From Actinomycetaceae bacterium (GTDB taxonomy: Bacteria; Actinomycetota; Actinomycetes; Actinomycetales; Actinomycetaceae), in assembly GCA_028724265.1 (NCBI GenBank), contig JAQYDG010000001.1:62001-126000 (forward strand): a stretch of 64,000 nt of DNA. Direction: 5' to 3'. The position numbers were made by a program, and so were the translations under genes. This document shows, piece by piece, positions 1 through 7,903 of this stretch; within the stretch, counting starts at the first letter, position 1; every line of letters starts with the position of its first letter. The notes beneath the pieces are model-generated. The model saw only the letters and a list, made by a program, of their open reading frames with translations, was not told the DNA's origin and searched no databases.

Positions 1-902
1 CGATGGAAGGCACGCCTGCGTTCCTGCACGGTGGACCTTTCGCAAATATCGCGCATGGCTGCAATTCTGTGATCGCCACGAAGAGCGCTTTGAAGCTTGC
101 CGACTACGTCATTACGGAGGCTGGTTTCGGTGCCGATCTTGGCGCAGAGAAGTTCATGGATATTGTGTGCCGCAAGACGGGTCTGCGCCCGGATGTCTCA
201 GTTATCGTCGCAACAGTGCGTGCCCTGAAGTATCACGGCGGTGTGGCGGTGAAGGATCTGGGCAACGGTGAAAATGTGGAAGCAGTGAAGGCTGGTCTGC
301 CGAACCTTGTGCGCCATGTTGAAAACTTGCAGAAGGTGTTCGGCCAGCACGTTGTTGTGGCGATCAACCAGTTTGCATCCGACACTGAGGCGGAGATCCA
401 GGCAGTGCGTGACGCTGTGGCGCATCTGAATGTGGACGTCGTGCTTGCTACACACTTTGCTGACGGTGGCGCCGGGGCTGAGGATTTGGCGAAGGCCGTC
501 GTCAAGGCATGCGAGGAGTCGCCGAGCCAGTCTACGTTCGCGTATGAGGACGGGGACTCGCTGACCGAGAAGGCAACGAAGATTGCGCGCCAGGTGTATC
601 ACGCCGGCTCTGTGTCGTTCACACCTGCAGCGAAGAAGATGATTGCCAAACTGGAGCAGTGGGGCTGGGCGGATGCGCCGGTGTGTATGGCGAAGACGCA
701 GTCGTCGTTCACCACGGATCCCAAGGCCGTTGGTGCTCCAGAAGGCTTCGACGTGCAGATTCGCGAGGTTCGCCTCTCGGCTGGTGCTGGCTTCGTTGTG
801 ATGTTGACCGGTTCGATTATGACGCTGCCAGGCTTGGGTCGTCGTCCATCTGCGGTGGACGTGGACGTCACGGAAGATGGCGAGATCGTCGGGATGCACT
901 GA
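1..902 (+). CDS. fhs: Formate-tetrahydrofolate ligase, C-terminal part (5' truncated by window edge)
   Basis: This is the 3' part of formate-tetrahydrofolate ligase, the cytoplasmic enzyme that makes 10-formyl-THF from formate, THF and ATP for one-carbon metabolism. About 300 of the usual 550 or so residues are present. The visible sequence opens with the strongly conserved EGTPAFLHGGPFANIAHGCN block of the family and continues through GFGADLGAEKF, as expected for the second half of the enzyme. The reading frame is open at base 1, so the true start lies upstream of the window. The stop TGA at 900-902 is immediately duplicated with its flank. A T-tailed hairpin follows about 50 bp later, so the gene probably ends its transcript. 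Confidence 0.95.
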   Translation, partial: MEGTPAFLHGGPFANIAHGCNSVIATKSALKLADYVITEAGFGADLGAEKFMDIVCRKTGLRPDVSVIVATVRALKYHGGVAVKDLGNGENVEAVKAGLPNLVRHVENLQKVFGQHVVVAINQFASDTEAEIQAVRDAVAHLNVDVVLATHFADGGAGAEDLAKAVVKACEESPSQSTFAYEDGDSLTEKATKIARQVYHAGSVSFTPAAKKMIAKLEQWGWADAPVCMAKTQSSFTTDPKAVGAPEGFDVQIREVRLSAGAGFVVMLTGSIMTLPGLGRRPSAVDVDVTEDGEIVGMH

Positions 903-929
903 GTGACGCTCAACTGAGTGACGCTCATA
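900..929 (+). repeat. 15-bp tandem duplication beginning at the fhs stop codon
   Basis: TGAGTGACGCTCAAC (900-914) is followed directly by TGAGTGACGCTCATA (915-929), 13 of 15 bases identical. The first base belongs to the fhs stop codon. Because the period is 15 the second TGA is in frame and acts as a backup stop. It is one of several stop-codon duplications in the window. Confidence 0.85.
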
Positions 930-949
930 AGTCGCAGCTGATAACGCAC

Positions 950-991
950 AAGGTCTGGGGTTACGCCTCGCGCATGGCTCCAGACCTTTTT
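950..991 (+). terminator. Rho-independent terminator after fhs
   Basis: AAGGTCTGG (950-958) can pair with CCAGACCT (980-987), which runs into a stretch of Ts. The stem plus T-tail about 50 bp after the fhs stop fits an intrinsic terminator, with a loop of about 21 nt. Confidence 0.7.
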
Positions 992-1090
992 CTGCGCTGA
1001 AGGCGATGGGGTGATGGCGGTGAGGAAGTAAAGGCGGCTATGTGCTGAAGGCGATGAAGTGCTGGCGGTGATGAAGTGCTGACGGCGACG
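992..1090. repeat. Degenerate GCTGAAGGCGATG-type short repeats
   Basis: The stretch contains several imperfect copies of a unit like GCTGAAGGCGATGAAGT / GCTGGCGGTGATGAAGT / GCTGACGGCGACGACGT. It lies between the fhs terminator and the end of the minus-strand toxin-like gene. No reading frame in it looks real. Confidence 0.5.
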
Positions 1091-1139
1091 ACGTCAAGAA
1101 ATGTTTTTGTGCAGACTACTTCAAATGTTTTAGTGCTTC

Positions 1140-1448
1140 CTACTTCAGAAAGGCATCGAGCTGGCGGCTGAAGTCGGATTTTTGGATATTCGTCGTCATG
1201 AATGCAACGTCAACGTCATCCCCACTCAGAGCAAACGCCACGCGGATCGCGGGAAGCTTTCCCACGTTGACGCGGCACTCGAAGAGTTTCATGCCGTGGT
1301 AGGGGATGTGGCTGGCTGTTTTCGTTCGGGAAAAATCGTGAACAATTTGCGCACGGATAGTGTGCTCAACTTCGGTCTTGATCTCGTCGGCGCGATGGGC
1401 ATACGTGTGCAACACCTTGCGGCAGCCTCGCTCGTCGTATGTGATCAT
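1140..1448 (-). CDS. RelE/HigB-like toxin candidate, solitary
   Basis: A small protein of about 102 residues. The C-terminal half has the alternating beta-strand pattern of RelE/ParE/HigB-type mRNA interferases and phage-derived Gp49-like proteins: YHGMKLFECRV, then AIRVAFALSGDDVDVAFMTT, then a short helix. The family assignment is from pattern only. Two ATGs are possible (1457 and 1448). The AGGGGAG Shine-Dalgarno abuts the first and is well spaced for the second, so 1448 is preferred. No antitoxin-like partner is visible on either side, so it may be a solitary or degenerate toxin or an unrelated small domain. It is convergent with fhs and divergent from the opp operon. Confidence 0.55.
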   Translation of the reverse strand: MITYDERGCRKVLHTYAHRADEIKTEVEHTIRAQIVHDFSRTKTASHIPYHGMKLFECRVNVGKLPAIRVAFALSGDDVDVAFMTTNIQKSDFSRQLDAFLK

Positions 1449-1936
1449 GGCCTTCATCTCCCCTCGTTAGTGTACGTCGCAGGCACTGTGGCTTCGTCTC
1501 AGGCAGCCTCGATCAGGTATGGGCAGCGATAACGCGCTGTGACGAATTTATCACCGGCGCCGTTTTTCTGGTTAGCCATATTATGGCGCACTGAGGTGCC
1601 ACCCTTTCTCAGAATATGAATCATGTGCAGCAACGCGCGAAGACTGGCGGAATAGTCCGCGCGGGCTCGCACTGTAGCATGTGTTTCTTGCGCGCTGGGT
1701 GATGGCGATATATTCGTCTCGGTTGAAATCTCACAGCAACAAACCTGGGTAAATACCATAAAAATGATGAGTACAGCATGGTAGCTTGTTCGTAACACAC
1801 CTTCAGTTCGGGTGCGTTGTCGTAGCGGGAACGCTTGGACGGTCGTGACGTCGCGTCATCGTTGATCGTCAGAGAGTTCGTTGCTGCGGCATGCAGTGAA
1901 TGCGACACAACCATAGGGAACAAGAAAGGAGAGGAC
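1449..1936. other. Intergenic region, opp upstream region
   Basis: About 490 bp separate the divergent toxin-like gene and oppA. Reading frames here have no recognisable content, and the longest minus-strand ones run into the oppA signal peptide. An AAAGGAGAG Shine-Dalgarno sits at 1925-1933. The AT-richer stretch about 1700-1790 is the likely promoter area, but I could not assign a convincing -35/-10 pair. Confidence 0.5.
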
Positions 1937-3544
1937 ATGCGCGTATCGAAAGCTCTTTTTGCATCTGCTGTTGCGGCTGCCCTCGTATTAGCTGGATGTG
2001 GCGGCTCTTCCGATTCGGGCTCGGCTACCAGCGAGTCGGGCAGCGGTGCCGGGCAGGTTGTGACAGTCAATGGCACTGAACCTCAAAACCCATTTATTCC
2101 TGCCAATATTAACGAGACGGGCGGCGGACGCATTGCAACCGTGATTTGGTCAGGCCTTGTCTCCTATGACAAAGACGGCAAGACTCAGATGGAAGTGGCC
2201 GATTCCATTACGTCCGATGACAACCAGACCTGGGACGTCAAGCTCAAGGACGGCTGGAAGTTTACGAACGGTGATCCTGTTGATGCGCAGTCGTTCGTCG
2301 ATGCATGGAATTGGGGCGCAAAACTTTCAAATAAGGCGCTTTCAGCTCAGTTCTTCGAGCCCATTGAGGGTTATTCGACAGAAAAAGATACGGAGCTGAC
2401 TGGTCTGAAGGTCGTTTCGCCCACGGAGTTCACCATCAAGCTCAACTCTCCGCAGTCCGATTTCGTCAGCCGTTTGGGATACACCGCGTTTAGCCCAATG
2501 CCCAAGTCTGCGTTCAGCGATTTGAAGGCCTACGGTGAAAAGCCAGTTGGCAACGGCCCGTACAAGTTCGATAACTGGAATCACAACGTTGAGATCACGC
2601 TGACGCCGAACCCAGATTATTCAGGTCCGCGCAAGGTGGAAAATGGTGGCTTGACGGTCAAGTTCTACGAGCAGATGGATTCTGCATACAACGACCTGCT
2701 CGCTAACAACCTGGATGTGCTGGATACAATCCCAGCAGCATCACTCTCCACATTCACGAAGGATTTGGGCGATCGTGCGGTGAACGCTCCGGGTGCTGTG
2801 TTCCAGGCATTTGCAATCCCGTCCTATTTGCCACATTTCGCGTGGGATGAAGAAGGCAGACTGCGCCGGCAGGCTCTCTCGCTGGCGATCGACCGGCCAA
2901 CGATTACGAAGACGATCTTCCAAGATACGCGTACTCCCGCCACGGACTTTGTGGCGCCTGTGATTCCAGGACACCAGGAGAAGCTCAATGGTGGCGACGT
3001 CCTGACCTACAACCCCGATAAGGCAAAGGAATTGTGGGCGAAGGCTAACGCTATTTCTGACTGGGGTAACACGAAGTTTGAATTGGCTTATAACGCTGAT
3101 GGTGATCACAAGGCGTGGGTTGACGCAACGATGAATTCGATCAAGAACGTGCTCGGCATTGAGGCGCAGGGCAAGCCATACCCACAGTTTGGGCAGCTGC
3201 GTAACGAGGCCACACAGGGAACACTGACGAGTGCAGTGCGTGCCGGGTGGCAGGCTGACTATCCGTCCGTGTACAACTTCATGGGGCCAATCTTTACGAA
3301 GAACGCCGGCTCGAACGATGCCCACTACGACAATCCTGATTTTGACAAGCTGCTCCAGGATGCGCTCGCAGCTGATAAGGACAAGGCTGATGGGATGTTC
3401 GTTCAGGCACAGGAGACCCTCATCAAGGATCTGCCTCAGATTCCGCTGTGGTATTCGAACGCTATCGGTGGGTATTCCGAAAACGTCAAGAATGTCCAGT
3501 TCGGTTGGGATACCGTGCCGCTGTACTACGCGGTTCAAAAGTAG
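1937..3544 (+). CDS. oppA: Oligopeptide ABC transporter substrate-binding lipoprotein
   Basis: Extracellular peptide-binding protein of the SBP_bac_5 (OppA/DppA) family, 535 residues. The N-terminus is a lipoprotein signal ending in LVLAGC, so Cys21 should be lipidated and anchor the protein outside the membrane. A Ser/Gly-rich linker follows. Typical family blocks include WDVKLKDGWKFTNGDPVDAQ and the GNGPYKFDNW stretch. The ATG at 1937 is chosen because it follows AAAGGAGAG and starts the signal peptide; upstream in-frame codons are not signal-like. It is the first gene of oppA-oppB-oppC-oppDF. Two hairpins after it may raise its transcript level above the membrane genes. Confidence 0.93.
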   Translation: MRVSKALFASAVAAALVLAGCGGSSDSGSATSESGSGAGQVVTVNGTEPQNPFIPANINETGGGRIATVIWSGLVSYDKDGKTQMEVADSITSDDNQTWDVKLKDGWKFTNGDPVDAQSFVDAWNWGAKLSNKALSAQFFEPIEGYSTEKDTELTGLKVVSPTEFTIKLNSPQSDFVSRLGYTAFSPMPKSAFSDLKAYGEKPVGNGPYKFDNWNHNVEITLTPNPDYSGPRKVENGGLTVKFYEQMDSAYNDLLANNLDVLDTIPAASLSTFTKDLGDRAVNAPGAVFQAFAIPSYLPHFAWDEEGRLRRQALSLAIDRPTITKTIFQDTRTPATDFVAPVIPGHQEKLNGGDVLTYNPDKAKELWAKANAISDWGNTKFELAYNADGDHKAWVDATMNSIKNVLGIEAQGKPYPQFGQLRNEATQGTLTSAVRAGWQADYPSVYNFMGPIFTKNAGSNDAHYDNPDFDKLLQDALAADKDKADGMFVQAQETLIKDLPQIPLWYSNAIGGYSENVKNVQFGWDTVPLYYAVQK

Positions 3545-3589
3545 TCCAGAAGTGACGCGTCAGGCATAGACGATTGTGACGCTGTGAAT

Positions 3590-3661
3590 CAGGGGTGGAG
3601 TGAATTGTTGCCGATCCATTCCACCCCCCTGGTTTGCATTGGGGTGCTCCACCAGAGCACC
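3590..3661 (+). promoter_or_regulatory. Two intercistronic stem-loops between oppA and oppB
   Basis: CAGGGGTGGA (3590-3599) pairs with the 3' half of TTCCACCCCCCTG (3619-3631) with a two-base bulge. A second hairpin pairs GGTGCT (3643-3648) with AGCACC (3656-3661) and is followed by a moderately T-rich stretch. In ABC importer operons such hairpins often protect the upstream binding-protein mRNA or attenuate the downstream genes. That role is inferred here. Confidence 0.55.
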
Positions 3662-3694
3662 GTTCTTCTGTTGTGATGTGTGGAAGGAGTGCCC

Positions 3695-4621
3695 GTGCTT
3701 CGCTATATTGGGCGACGTGTCCTTCAAATGATCCCGGTATTCTTTGGAGCCACATTTTTGATTTTTGCGATGGTGTACGCAATGCCGGGTGATCCAGTTG
3801 CGGCGCTTGGTGGGGATAAACCGCTGACTCCCGCTGTGGTTGAGCAGCTGCGGGCGCAGTACAACCTCGATAAGCCCCTTGTTCTCCAATACCTGCTCTA
3901 TATGAAGGGCATTTTCGTCGGAGATTTTGGAACCACGTTCTCTGGTCAGGCAGTTTCTGACGTGATGGCACGTGCGTTCCCCTATACGATCAAACTTGCT
4001 GTGATGGCGTTGGCATTTGAGGCGATCTTTGGTGTGATTCTTGGTTTGATCGCAGGTTTGCGCCGCGGGGGCGTGTTTGATGCCACGATCCTGATGGTCT
4101 CGTTGTTCGTGATCGCTGTTCCTACCTTCGTGATCGGCTTTGTTCTGCAGTTCTTGCTCGGCGTGAAGCTGGGGTGGTCCCCGATCACTGTGGATAGCGA
4201 GGCGTCGTTCCGATCTATGCTGCTGCCTGCGATCGTGCTGGGTGCGGTGTCGCTCGCCTACGTCCTTCGTTTGACGCGCACATCCGTGTCGGAGAATCTT
4301 TCAGCAGACTATGTGCGCACAGCGGAAGCAAAAGGTGTGACGCACCGCAGGGTCGTTGTTGCGCATGTGCTGCGTAATTCGATGATCCCGGTTGTGACCT
4401 TCCTTGGTGGCGACTTGGGCTCGTTGATGGGCGGCGCAATCGTCACAGAAGGTATTTTCAATATTCCCGGCGTTGGCAACGTGATGTGGAGAGCTATTTT
4501 GCAGGGGCACGCACCAACCGTTGTGTCGTTCACAACTGTTCTGGTGCTGGTCTACATCATTGCTAACTTGCTGGTTGATCTGTTGTATGCAGCCTTGGAT
4601 CCGAGGATTCGTTATGCGTAG
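3695..4621 (+). CDS. oppB: Oligopeptide ABC transporter permease
   Basis: Inner-membrane permease of the OppB/DppB type, 308 residues with about six transmembrane helices. It opens with LRYIGRRVLQMIPVFFGATF, the usual first helix, followed by the MPGDPVAAL periplasmic start. The C-terminal EAKGVTHRRVVVAHVLRNS is the EAA-type loop that docks the ATPase. The GTG at 3695 is preferred because GGAAGGAG ends 5 bp before it; the in-frame GTG at 3680 would put the Shine-Dalgarno inside the gene. The stop overlaps the oppC start by 8 bp, suggesting translational coupling. Confidence 0.92.
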   Translation: MLRYIGRRVLQMIPVFFGATFLIFAMVYAMPGDPVAALGGDKPLTPAVVEQLRAQYNLDKPLVLQYLLYMKGIFVGDFGTTFSGQAVSDVMARAFPYTIKLAVMALAFEAIFGVILGLIAGLRRGGVFDATILMVSLFVIAVPTFVIGFVLQFLLGVKLGWSPITVDSEASFRSMLLPAIVLGAVSLAYVLRLTRTSVSENLSADYVRTAEAKGVTHRRVVVAHVLRNSMIPVVTFLGGDLGSLMGGAIVTEGIFNIPGVGNVMWRAILQGHAPTVVSFTTVLVLVYIIANLLVDLLYAALDPRIRYA

Positions 4622-5561
4622 TAGTCAAGAACTTTTGCCTGGCCAGAACCACTATGTTTCGGATATTGACGAAACGGGTCTGGGTGCAGTAGATGCTGTA
4701 GCGGATGAGTCTGCTCCCTCGTCAATGTGGGGTGAGGCGTGGAAGTACCTGCGCAGGCGGCCGATATTTTGGGTGAGTGCCCTCATGATCGCTTGTGCAC
4801 TGACCATGGCGATTGCACCCCAGATTTTCACGTCGCAGGATCCGAGTCTGTGTGAACTGCAGAATTCGTATCAGGGTGCATCGCACGGCCATATCTTGGG
4901 TTTTAATCGTCAGGGATGCGATATTTTTGCCCGCATGATTTACGGGGCGCGTGCCTCGGTCTCCGTTGGCGTCCTCTCCACGTTGCTCGCCACTGTGATC
5001 GGTGTGCTGCTGGGCGCGATTGCTGGATGGCGCGGTGGTTGGCTCGACGCGGCGTTATCGCGTATCACCGATGTGTTCTTCGCGATTCCTTTCGTGCTGG
5101 CGGCGATCGTCGTCATGCAGATGTTTAAGAATGACCGCACGATTTTGACGGTGGTGATTGTGCTGGGCGCCTTTGGCTGGACACAAATTGCGCGGATTAC
5201 GCGCGGGTCGGTGATGGAAGTCAAGAACGAGGAATTTGTGTCCGCCTCCCGAGCACTCGGATCGTCAGGATTCTCGAATCTGGTGCGGCATGTGTTGCCC
5301 AACGCTGCTGCGCCAATCATCGTGTATGCCACTGTGGCGCTAGGGTCGTTTATTGTGACGGAGGCAACGCTGAGCTTCCTGGGTATCGGTCTTCCTCCTA
5401 CGGTGATCAGCTGGGGTGCTGATATCTCCGATGCTCAGGCTGCATTGCGTACGGCTCCACAAGTTCTGATGTATCCTGCCGCAGCGTTGGCTCTTACGGT
5501 GCTGGGCTTTATCATGATGGGCGACGTCGTGCGTGATGCGCTCGACCCGAAGGCTCGATGA
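4614..5561 (+). CDS. oppC: Oligopeptide ABC transporter permease
   Basis: Second permease of the peptide importer (OppC/DppC type), 315 residues. A soluble N-terminal arm of about 60 residues precedes the first helix (PIFWVSALMIACALTMAIAP). The family block GFNRQGCDIFARMIYGARAS and the EAA loop around ASRALGSSGFSNLVRHVLPN are clear, as is the LSFLGIGLPP motif near the C-terminus. The ATG at 4614 overlaps the end of oppB and makes a continuous operon with oppDF, whose ATG lies 15 bp after this stop. Confidence 0.92.
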   Translation: MRSSQELLPGQNHYVSDIDETGLGAVDAVADESAPSSMWGEAWKYLRRRPIFWVSALMIACALTMAIAPQIFTSQDPSLCELQNSYQGASHGHILGFNRQGCDIFARMIYGARASVSVGVLSTLLATVIGVLLGAIAGWRGGWLDAALSRITDVFFAIPFVLAAIVVMQMFKNDRTILTVVIVLGAFGWTQIARITRGSVMEVKNEEFVSASRALGSSGFSNLVRHVLPNAAAPIIVYATVALGSFIVTEATLSFLGIGLPPTVISWGADISDAQAALRTAPQVLMYPAAALALTVLGFIMMGDVVRDALDPKAR

Positions 5562-5576
5562 GGAGGAGGGATAACA

Positions 5577-7307
5577 ATGGCGGATGATGCGAAGGCTGCT
5601 GCTCCCTTGCTAGACATCAAGGATCTTGAGGTTGCGTTTAGATCCTCAACAGGCATGGTTCCTGCTGTTCGGAAGGCAAACGTCACAATATATCCTGGAC
5701 AGACGGTCGCTATTGTGGGGGAATCGGGATCTGGAAAATCGACAACTGCGGCTGCTGTGATTGGCTTGCTGCCAGGGACTGGCAAGGTCACAGGCGGGCA
5801 GATCCTGTTCAAGGGGCAAGATATTACACAGTTCACCGCTAAGCAGATGGTCGATCTGCGCGGCTCGCAGATTGGTATGGTTCCTCAGGATCCGATGAGT
5901 AACCTGAACCCGGTCTACAAGATTGGGTCGCAGGTGGCGGAGTCGCTCAAGGCGAACGGAATCGCAAAGGGGAGTGCTGCCCATGAGCGTGCTGTTGAGC
6001 TGTTGGCCGATGCAGGCTTATCGGAACCGGAGCGGCGCGCCAAACAATATCCGCACGAGTTTTCTGGTGGTATGCGCCAACGTGCACTGATCGCCATCGG
6101 TTTGGCGGCACGGCCTGATCTCCTGATTGCGGACGAGCCGACGAGCGCGTTGGACGTGACGGTGCAAAAGCAGATTCTGGATCATCTTCAGCAGATGACG
6201 GAGGAACTTGGCACGGCCGTGTTGTTCATTACTCACGATCTCGGCTTAGCTGCAGAGCGTGCCTCGCATCTAGTGGTGATGCACCGCGGGCGTGTTGTGG
6301 AATCGGGCCCGGCGCTCCAGATTTTGCAGGATCCACAGCACCCGTACACCAAGCGCCTGATCTCTGCCGCGCCGTCCCTCGCATCGCATCGGTTGGAGGC
6401 GGCGATTGAGGCCGGCGAGGATGTTGAACATCATTCCGGGCTTCGCACGTACTCTGAGCGTGAGCGTGAACAGGCGCAAGCTCAGAATCTGCTGGTTCCT
6501 GACGAGGTGATTCGAGTGGAGAATCTCGTCAAGGAGTACAAGGTGCGTGGTTCTGGGCATCGTGGCGAGGTTTTCCGAGCTGTGGATGACGTGAGCTTCT
6601 ATATGCGCAAGGGGCGCACAACGGCCTTGGTCGGTGAATCAGGGTCCGGTAAATCCACAGTGGCGAACATTATCTTGAACCTGTTAGACCCCACGAGTGG
6701 CAAAGTCTTCTATTACGGGCAGGATCTCTCCACATTTTCCCGCGCGCAGCTTTTCGATATGCGCAACAAAATGCAGCCTGTGTTCCAGAACCCCTATGGT
6801 TCTTTGGATCCCATGTACTCGATTTTTCGCATTGTGGAAGAACCTATGCGCGTTCACCATATGGGCACGAAGAAGGAGCGGGAGGATCGGGTTGCTGAGC
6901 TCTTGGATGCTGTTGCTCTGCCGCGCTCAACGATGCGCAGATATCCAGGTGAGCTCTCTGGTGGTCAGCGCCAGCGCGTTGCAATCGCACGTGCTTTAGC
7001 GCTCAAGCCTGAAATTGTTGTTCTTGACGAGGCGGTGTCCGCTCTGGATGTGCTTGTGCAGGCTCAGATTTTGGACTTGTTGACGAAGATTCAGTCGGAA
7101 ATGGGTTTGACGTATCTCTTTATCACGCACGATTTGGCTGTGGTACGCCAAACGGCTGACGATATCGTCGTCATGCAGAATGGGAAGATTGTGGAACGTA
7201 ATTCCGCTGATGCCCTCTTCGAGAATCCAGAGCAGGATTATACGCGGGCTCTGATCGATGCGATTCCAGGTGGCAAGATTCAGCTGTGGCAAGGTGCGGA
7301 GGCTTAA
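5577..7307 (+). CDS. oppD: Fused oligopeptide ABC transporter ATPase (OppD-OppF fusion)
   Basis: A 576-residue protein carrying both ATPases of the importer in one chain. Domain 1 (about residues 10-275) has Walker A GESGSGKST (48-56), signature FSGGMRQR (162-169), Walker B LLIADEP (182-188) and switch His220. Domain 2 (about 312-570) has Walker A GESGSGKST (353-361), signature LSGGQRQR (460-467) and a Walker B ending VVLDEA. Each half ends with the peptide-transporter C-terminal element (HPYTKRLISAAPS in the first). The start follows GAGGAGG. Fused OppDF proteins are common in Actinobacteria. The 3' end, including its TAA, is tandemly repeated downstream. Confidence 0.93.
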   Translation: MADDAKAAAPLLDIKDLEVAFRSSTGMVPAVRKANVTIYPGQTVAIVGESGSGKSTTAAAVIGLLPGTGKVTGGQILFKGQDITQFTAKQMVDLRGSQIGMVPQDPMSNLNPVYKIGSQVAESLKANGIAKGSAAHERAVELLADAGLSEPERRAKQYPHEFSGGMRQRALIAIGLAARPDLLIADEPTSALDVTVQKQILDHLQQMTEELGTAVLFITHDLGLAAERASHLVVMHRGRVVESGPALQILQDPQHPYTKRLISAAPSLASHRLEAAIEAGEDVEHHSGLRTYSEREREQAQAQNLLVPDEVIRVENLVKEYKVRGSGHRGEVFRAVDDVSFYMRKGRTTALVGESGSGKSTVANIILNLLDPTSGKVFYYGQDLSTFSRAQLFDMRNKMQPVFQNPYGSLDPMYSIFRIVEEPMRVHHMGTKKEREDRVAELLDAVALPRSTMRRYPGELSGGQRQRVAIARALALKPEIVVLDEAVSALDVLVQAQILDLLTKIQSEMGLTYLFITHDLAVVRQTADDIVVMQNGKIVERNSADALFENPEQDYTRALIDAIPGGKIQLWQGAEA

Positions 7308-7377
7308 CGCCCTGGAGCTTTAACGCTCTGGAGGCTTAACGCCCTGGGACATAACACTACAGAGGCTTAACGCCTCT
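7298..7377 (+). repeat. 16-bp imperfect tandem repeat spanning the oppDF stop codon
   Basis: The unit GGAGGCTTAACGCCCT begins inside the last codons of oppDF and includes its TAA (7305-7307). It is followed by GGAGCTTTAACGCTCT, another GGAGGCTTAACGCCCT, a diverged copy (7346-7360) and AGAGGCTTAACGCCTCT. About five copies with a 15-16 bp period. The last copy can form a GAGGC/GCCTC hairpin. It is the longest example of the stop-codon repeats seen in this window. Confidence 0.88.
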
Positions 7378-7586
7378 CGGAAGGCATAGCTCCCTGTTGT
7401 GTCGCGCGGCTGCGCACGCAATGCAGAGGTTGCGCGGCTGCGCAATACCGGGGCTGTACGACACGCGGTCGGCGAATGTGTTCGTGCCGGTGCGCGGTAT
7501 TGGGTCTACGTGGTGCTGGTGCGCAAAGGTGCCTGTGCTCCTTGCTGGATGCACGTCTTTTCATTTCTGCTCTGGGAAAACGGCGA

Positions 7587-7603
7587 CTGATAACCGTTAT
7601 CAG
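7587..7603. promoter_or_regulatory. Perfect 17-bp palindrome, Fur/Zur-type operator candidate
   Basis: CTGATAAC-C-GTTATCAG is a perfect 8-1-8 inverted repeat. The TGATAA/TTATCA arms around an odd centre resemble operators of Fur-family regulators (Fur, Zur). It lies about 300 bp before a zinc-dependent dehydrogenase. Binding by a metal regulator is inference. Confidence 0.45.
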
Positions 7604-7743
7604 GATGGCGTTGAAGAAGATAAAAAACGTGTGTATCGGAACGTCTTTTCGTGAAAAGAGCGCTTGAGGCTGTGTGCGATGACACATGTGGCTCAGCGTT
7701 GCCACGCGAGTTGGCCAATATAGTTGCAGACAAACGCCAGCTC

Positions 7744-7759
7744 TAGGACTTTAATCCTG
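7744..7759. promoter_or_regulatory. Imperfect palindrome resembling a DosR/NarL-type box
   Basis: TAGGACTTTAATCCTG has AGGA/TCCT arms and an internal ACTTTAAT core. It resembles the GGGACTTTAGTCCC shape of DosR-class response-regulator boxes. It is about 145 bp before the adh start codon. Confidence 0.3.
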
Positions 7760-7903
7760 GGATGTTCGGCCTAGGATCGAGGGCTCAGCCGCCTGCCGTT
7801 GCAGTCTTTAGACTCAACGTGACGCTACCGAGTTCAACAGAGTTTTACTCGAAATTTACTCGAAGCGTTCTCGTCGAGGTACTGCGAACGAAGGGAGATA
7901 GCA

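Larger units (their letters stand above)
7378..7903 (+). other. Long leader/intergenic region before the alcohol dehydrogenase
   Basis: About 530 bp without a credible gene; the overlapping short frames are Cys/Arg-rich and look random. It contains a GCGC-rich inverted repeat (TTGCGC-GGCT-GCGCAA near 7430-7446), a perfect 17-bp palindrome at 7587-7603 and a weaker palindrome at 7744-7759, listed separately. A GAAGGGAGA Shine-Dalgarno lies just before the adh ATG. Confidence 0.6.

Noticed and set aside
1499..1798. Minus-strand frame of 99 codons near the toxin-like gene, considered as an antitoxin
   Set aside because: No antitoxin fold or DNA-binding pattern is visible, its spacing to 1448 is odd, and it lies in the opp control region.
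7367..7705. Minus-strand frame of 112 codons in the adh leader
   Set aside because: Arg/His/Cys-rich composition over repeats, no Shine-Dalgarno and no family resemblance.
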